From NCBI RefSeq assembly GCF_027579695.1, contig NC_083586.1, forward strand, positions 1,589,001-1,653,000: a stretch of DNA of 64,000 nucleotides. The letters are read 5' to 3'. The DNA is from Neoarius graeffei (Eukaryota; Chordata; Actinopteri; Siluriformes; Ariidae). The notes below the pieces were generated by a model. It made no database searches, was not told the origin of the DNA, and saw only the letters and a program-made list of their open reading frames with translations. The translations under genes and the position numbers were made by a program. Shown here in pieces: positions 59,539 to 64,000 of this stretch (its first letter is position 1; each line of letters begins with the position of its first letter).

Positions 59539-61405
59539 AATCAAGTTTCAAAATCAAATCAAGTTTATTTGTACAGCGCTTTTAACAATAAACATTGTCG
59601 CAAAGCAGCTTTACAGAATTTGAACGACTTAAAACATGAGCTAATTTTATCCCTAATCTATCCCCAATGAGCAAGCCTGTGGCGACGGTGGCAAGGAAAA
59701 ACTCCCTCAGACGACATGAGGAAGAAACCTCGAGAGGAACCAGACTCAAAAGGGAACCCATCCTCATTTGGGCAACAACAGACAGCCTGACTATAATATT
59801 AACAGTTTTAACAGGTATAACCCTCAACTGTCCTCATGGGGCCGTCCTTCACAGGAGTGGGGCGATAAAACTCCGACCAGACACAGGGCACCAGGATGGA
59901 TCAAGCAGGTCCGAGGGGCAGAAGAGGCCAGCATCTCAATCCCAGGATCAACATGTAACTCAGAGGGACAGATGGGGGGGGGGGAAGAGAGAGAGAGAAA
60001 GAAAACACGTTGTTAGGTATGCCCTAAAAATGACAAGTATTAAATCTGTGTGGTAGGCTCGCAGAGACGAGAGTCTTTACATCAGGCATAACACACAATG
60101 GCATGTTGCTCGCAGAGACGAGAGTCTTTACATCAGGCATAACACACAATAGCATGTTAATATGGTAAAAAATATATCATGACCTGCTCTGGCTGGATGC
60201 TTGATTGGGTGATGGGAGCACACTCCTCAGCAATGATGAGATGCAGATGGGACCCTTAGGCCTGGCCAAGACAATTCAGTTACATTTCACCGGGTCTGGG
60301 ACATGCGACAGAATGTCTGACGGCCGATTCCCTGCAGGCTACGATAGCCAGTCGAGGTCCCCACCGTCTCCACCAAAAGATTTCCTGTTGACTCCATGTA
60401 ACTCAGAGGGACAGATTTGGGGTGGGGGGGAGAGAAAGAAAACACAGGTGGTTAGGTATGCCCAATGTCACCTGAATAAGTAGGAACAGTATACATATTG
60501 CACCGAGTACAAGCAGGGACTCCGGCAACTAACTATGACAGCATAACTAAAAGGAGAGAGCCAGAAGGTAACACAGGCATGAGGGAGCCCCGGGACATAA
60601 AGCAGCCAGCCACTACACCGTCAACAAACTCGAGTGAGCAAGCGAGTGGGGACTGACAGCATCCATACATCCCAGTTTACCAAAACACTCTATGTCTGAG
60701 GACCCTCCAGATCTACTCCTTTACCTCATAAACACCATTAACAAAAGGCTTGACTAAACAGATATGTTTTCAGCCTAGACTTAAATGCTGAGACTGTGTC
60801 TGATTCCCGAACATTACTTGGAAGGCTGTTCCATAACTGTGGGGCTTTGTAAGAAAAGGCTCTGCCCCCTGATGTAGCCTTCACTATACGAGGTACCAGC
60901 AGATAGCCTGCACCTTTTGATCTAAGTAGGCGTGGCGGGTCATAGAGGAGCAGAAGTTCACTCAGGTACTGTGGTGCGAGACCATTTAGTGCTTTAAAGA
61001 TCAATAGTAGTATTTTATAATCAATACGGAATTTGATTGGGAGCCAATGCAGTGTGGATAAGACAGGCGTGATGTGGTCATATTTTCTAGTTCTAGTAAG
61101 GACTCTTGCTGCGGCATTTTGAACTAACTGGAGCTTGTTTATGGACTTATTGGAACATCCAGACAGTAAGGCATTACAATAATCCAACCTGGAGGTAACG
61201 AAAGCATGGACTAGTTTTTCTGCATCATGCAATGACATTAAATTTCTTATCTTTGCAATATTTCTGAGATGAAAGAAAGCTATCTGGGTGATGTTATCAA
61301 TGTGAGTTTCGAATGAAAGACTGGGGTCAATAATCACTCCGAGGTCTTTTACTGCTGCACGTGAAGAAACAGAAAGGCCATCCAGAGTTACTGTGTAATC
61401 AGAAA
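59539..61405 (-). mobile_element. L2-type LINE inserted in the Tc1 transposase, 9-bp target duplication
   Basis: ACTGCTCTA flanks both sides (59530-59538 and 61406-61414), and the Tc1 reading resumes on the far side, so insertion was precise. The 3' tail at 59539 has AATCAAATCAAG repeats, and the 3' UTR matches 32983-34156 inverted. Truncated at its 5' end. Confidence 0.9.
60738..61405 (-). CDS. L2 ORF2 C-terminal region
   Basis: An open frame from the truncation point to the stop at 60738, with [74 protein letters not shown] and [18 protein letters not shown]. This is the segment after the RT catalytic core in L2/CR1-type LINEs. It lacks the endonuclease and the RT palm, so it is inert. Confidence 0.85.
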
Positions 61406-61414
61406 ACTGCTCTA

Positions 61415-61537
61415 CAGGAGATCTGCATGGAGGAATGGGCCAAAATACCAGCAACAGTGTGTGAAAACCTTGTGAAGACTTGCAGAAAACCTCTGACCTC
61501 TGTCATTGCCAACAAAGGGTATATAACAAAGTATTGA
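61415..61537 (+). pseudogene. Tc1 transposase, C-terminal piece after the L2 insertion
   Basis: Reads [20 protein letters not shown] and ends [12 protein letters not shown] with a stop, exactly what should follow NITAL in this transposase. Confidence 0.85.
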
Positions 61538-61753
61538 GATGAACTTTTGTTATTGACCAAATACTTATGTTCCACCATAATTTGCAAATTAATTCTTTAA
61601 AAATCAGACAATGTGATTTTCTGGATTTTTTTTTCTCATTTTGTCTCTCATAGTTGCGGTATACCTATGATGAAAATTACAGGCCTCTCTCATCTTTTTA
61701 AGTGGGAGAACTTGCACAATTGGTGACTGACTAAATACTTTTTTGCCCCACTG

Positions 61754-62437
61754 TATATGGCTTTAAATGAGGTTTACAGAAACAAGAACAATGTCTCATG
61801 CCAATATTATTAAGCCTCATGAAGGCTGAATTAAAGGTTTTTGACTGTATTGTAAGATTCACAAAACAGCTGACAAGCTCAGAGATGAATTTAGTAACTA
61901 TAGGAAAATGCAGGCAAGGCTTTATCAGAATTTAGGCAAAGGAAAGGTTCTCATTAAAGGCTTTACTTCTGATATGGCAAAGCTGAGCTGTGAATCAGAC
62001 CTCTCTGATAAATATCTATCTGTCCCTTGTGTTTTGGTCTCTAAACAGACAGCTACAAAAATACACAACTTTAAAAGTCAGTTCTGTCTCTAAATGGGTT
62101 TTATATAAAATATCTGTACAAGTAATATTTATTTGGGCGCCAATGTTGTTTTAGTTCAGTGTAGCAGTGTTCATCTTTAATTTAAATGATTTTAAATTTA
62201 CTTTTAGTTTTGTGTCCTGAAAATAGTAGTTACATTTTAGTCTTTTTTTTTTGGTAAAGATTTCATCAATGGAACTCAATTTTAATTTTAGTCTATCAAT
62301 GTTTTAATCATAATTTCCTCAGATAGTTACATGGTACTTGTAAAATATGCCCTGCAGTTTTAAGAGGGCCTGTTGCAGCAGGGGTTTAGCCGGATTCCCC
62401 CCAGCATATGGCTGGTTTTGTCACTATGCAGAAGTTA
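61754..62437. other. No gene recognised
   Basis: AT-rich sequence between two Tc1 elements. A 61-codon frame at 61908 has no recognisable motif. Confidence 0.55.
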
Positions 62438-64000
62438 CAGTACTCAGCGTAAATGAGTACACCCCCTTTGAAAAGTAACATTTTAAACAATCTCAATGAA
62501 CACAAACAATTTCCAAAATGTTGACAAGACAAAGTTTAATATAACATCTGTTTAACTTATAATGAGAAAGTAAGGTTAATAATATAACTTAGATTACACG
62601 TTTTTTTTTCAGTTTTACTCAAATTAGGGTGGTACAAAAATGAGTACACCCCACAACAAAAACTACTACATCTAGTACTTTGTATGGCCGCCATGATTTT
62701 TAATGACAGCACCAAGTCTTCTAGGTATGGAATGAATAAGTTGGCGATATTTTGTAACATCAATCTTTTTCCATTCTTCAACAATGACCTCTTTTAGTGA
62801 CTGGATGCTGGATAGAGAGTGATGCTCAACTTGTCTCTTCAGAATTCCCCAAAGAAAATAATTGCTTTACACCACAAAGGTGAAGGCTACAAGATGATCA
62901 GCAAAGCTTTACTTATCAGTCAGAATAATGTAGCAAAAGTAGTACAAAAATTTAAGAAAGATGGAACTGCAACCATCTCACAGAGACGTCCAGGTCGTCC
63001 ACGGAAGTTAACACCTCGACAGGAGCGTCTTCTGATGAGAAGGGTTGAAGAAAATTGGCATGCAAGTTCACTGCAGTTACCTAAAGAAGTAGAAAGCCAA
63101 ACTGGGGTGACTATTTCCCGTGACACAATACGGCGTACAGTGCAGAGGAATGGCATGCATGGATGCCGTCCATGAAAGAAGCCTCTCCTAAAGCCCAGGC
63201 ACAAAAAAGCCCACCTCGAGTTTGCCAGGGCCCATGTTGACAAAGATGAAGCCTACTGGGACTCTATACTCTGGAGTGAGGAGACCAAGATAAATGTTTT
63301 TGGAACTGATGGCTTCAAAACTGTATGGCGTCGCAAAGGTGAGGAATACAAAGAAAAATGCATGGTGCCTACAGTGAAACATGGTGGTGGCAGTGTCCTT
63401 ATGTGGGGCTGCATAAGTACTGCTGGTGTCAGGGAGCTGCATTTCATTGATGGCCTCATGAATTCACAGATGTATTGCTCTATACTGAAAGAGAAGATGC
63501 TACCATCACTCTGTGCCCTTGGTCGTCGTGCACTTTTCCAACATGACAATGATCCTAAACACACATCTAAGGCCACTGTTGGATTTCTCAAGAAGAACAG
63601 GGTGAAAGTGATTCAGTGGCCAAGTATGTCTCCTGATCTGAACCCAGTCAAACACCTATGGGGAATTCTGAAGAGACAAGTTGAGCATCACTCTCCATCC
63701 AGTCACTAAAAGAGGTCATTGTTGAAGAATGGAAAAAGATTGATGTTGCAAAATGTCGCCAACTTGTTCATTCCATGCCTAGAAGACTTGGTGTTGTCAT
63801 TAAAAATCATGGAGGCCATACAAAGTACTAGATGTAGTAGTTTTTGTTGTGGGGTATACTCATTTTTGCACCACCCTAATTTGAGTAAAACTGAAAAATG
63901 TGTCATCTAATTTATATTATTAACCTTACTTTCACGTTACAAGTTACAGATATTATTTTAAACTTTGTCTTGTCAACATTTTGGAAATTGTGTTCATTGA
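62438..64000 (+). mobile_element. Tc1-type transposon with long inverted repeats, cut by window edge
   Basis: Left end CAGTACTCAGCGTAAATGAG after TA. About 360 bp (62490-62850) recur inverted at 63716-64000, including TTCTTCAACAATGACCTCTT and CATGATTTTTAATGACA. The right end lies beyond the window. Confidence 0.85.
62851..63709 (+). pseudogene. Tc1 transposase, catalytically altered
   Basis: Encodes KKIIALHHKGEGYKMISKAL, RRPGRPRKLTPRQERLL, a TGA after HGCRP at 63173-63175, then LEFARAHVDKDEAYWDSILW. The first catalytic position reads SEETK where SDETK is usual, and the third reads NPVKHLW where NPIENLW is usual; the second ([10 protein letters not shown]) is normal. Even without the stop the enzyme should be inactive. 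Confidence 0.85.

Larger units (their letters stand above)
57670..61753 (+). mobile_element. Tc1-type transposon interrupted by a MITE and an L2 LINE
   Basis: Ends CAGTGGGGCAAAAAAGTATT with the inverted copy at 61753, and TA on both sides. The inverted repeats continue inward (CAATTGTGCAAGTTCTCCCA). Without the two insertions (57957-58547 and 59539-61405) the element would be about 1.6 kb, the usual Tc1 size. Confidence 0.9.

Noticed and set aside
61908-62093. A 61-codon plus-strand frame
   Set aside because: No motif, splice context or similarity is recognised; the length is expected by chance.

Overview
The window reads as nuclear DNA of a teleost fish. The evidence is spliced vertebrate genes with fish-type relatives (dhx58/LGP2 and a prdm9-like gene) and a dense, nested load of fish-typical mobile elements: RTE/Rex3-type and L2-type LINEs, a DIRS element, BEL/Pao, a Penelope-like fragment, PIF/Harbinger, hAT, Tc1, tRNA-derived SINEs and THAP/YqaJ-type DNA transposons. 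Species cannot be fixed from sequence alone; an otophysan fish such as a catfish is plausible but unproven.

Layout. (1) 1-16984 is one continuous tandem array of about 60-bp units, open at the left edge, lying inside an intron of dhx58. Almost every unit carries a strong 3' splice-site motif followed about ten bases later by a strong 5' splice-site motif, and about thirty units carry the two motifs directly abutted, as in recursive splice sites. The array has a higher-order period of about 3.7-3.8 kb. (2) 17036-28980 holds the last five coding exons of dhx58 on the plus strand (helicase motifs V-VI, pincer helices, RIG-I-type C-terminal zinc domain). The first two of these exons carry a stop codon and two frame shifts. 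The 10.4-kb penultimate intron holds three elements: an RTE/Rex3-type LINE with an intact 1057-codon frame, a small THAP/YqaJ transposon, and a 5.2-kb DIRS element with inverted termini. (3) 29332-49900 is a gene-poor mosaic: a hAT remnant, a TIR-bounded composite holding another THAP/YqaJ element, an L2 3' end, a minisatellite and a SINE, then a THAP pseudo-exon, a SINE with perfect target duplications, a Penelope-like GIY-YIG fragment between degenerate telomere-like repeats, a two-gene Harbinger element invaded by a hAT MITE, BEL/Pao remains and an old L2 LINE. (4) 49921-57622 holds the 3' part of a prdm9-like gene on the minus strand: two exons from the end of the PR/SET domain and a zinc-finger exon with about a dozen C2H2 fingers, frame-shifted near its end. 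Its introns hold a THAP ORF, a LINE with a changed catalytic motif and Tc1 elements. (5) 57670-64000 is Tc1 territory: one Tc1 interrupted by an L2 insertion and a MITE, and a second with long terminal inverted repeats that runs off the window.

How the parts relate. dhx58 (cytosolic RNA sensing) and the prdm9-like gene (meiotic recombination or chromatin) are convergent and share no obvious function; what joins them is about 20 kb of nested transposons. The most unusual object is the splice-motif array inside the dhx58 intron. The most interesting mobile family is the set of short elements carrying the 5' end of a THAP gene on one strand and of a YqaJ/SWIM-type gene on the other. All calls come from reading the sequence and recalling protein families; no search was run.
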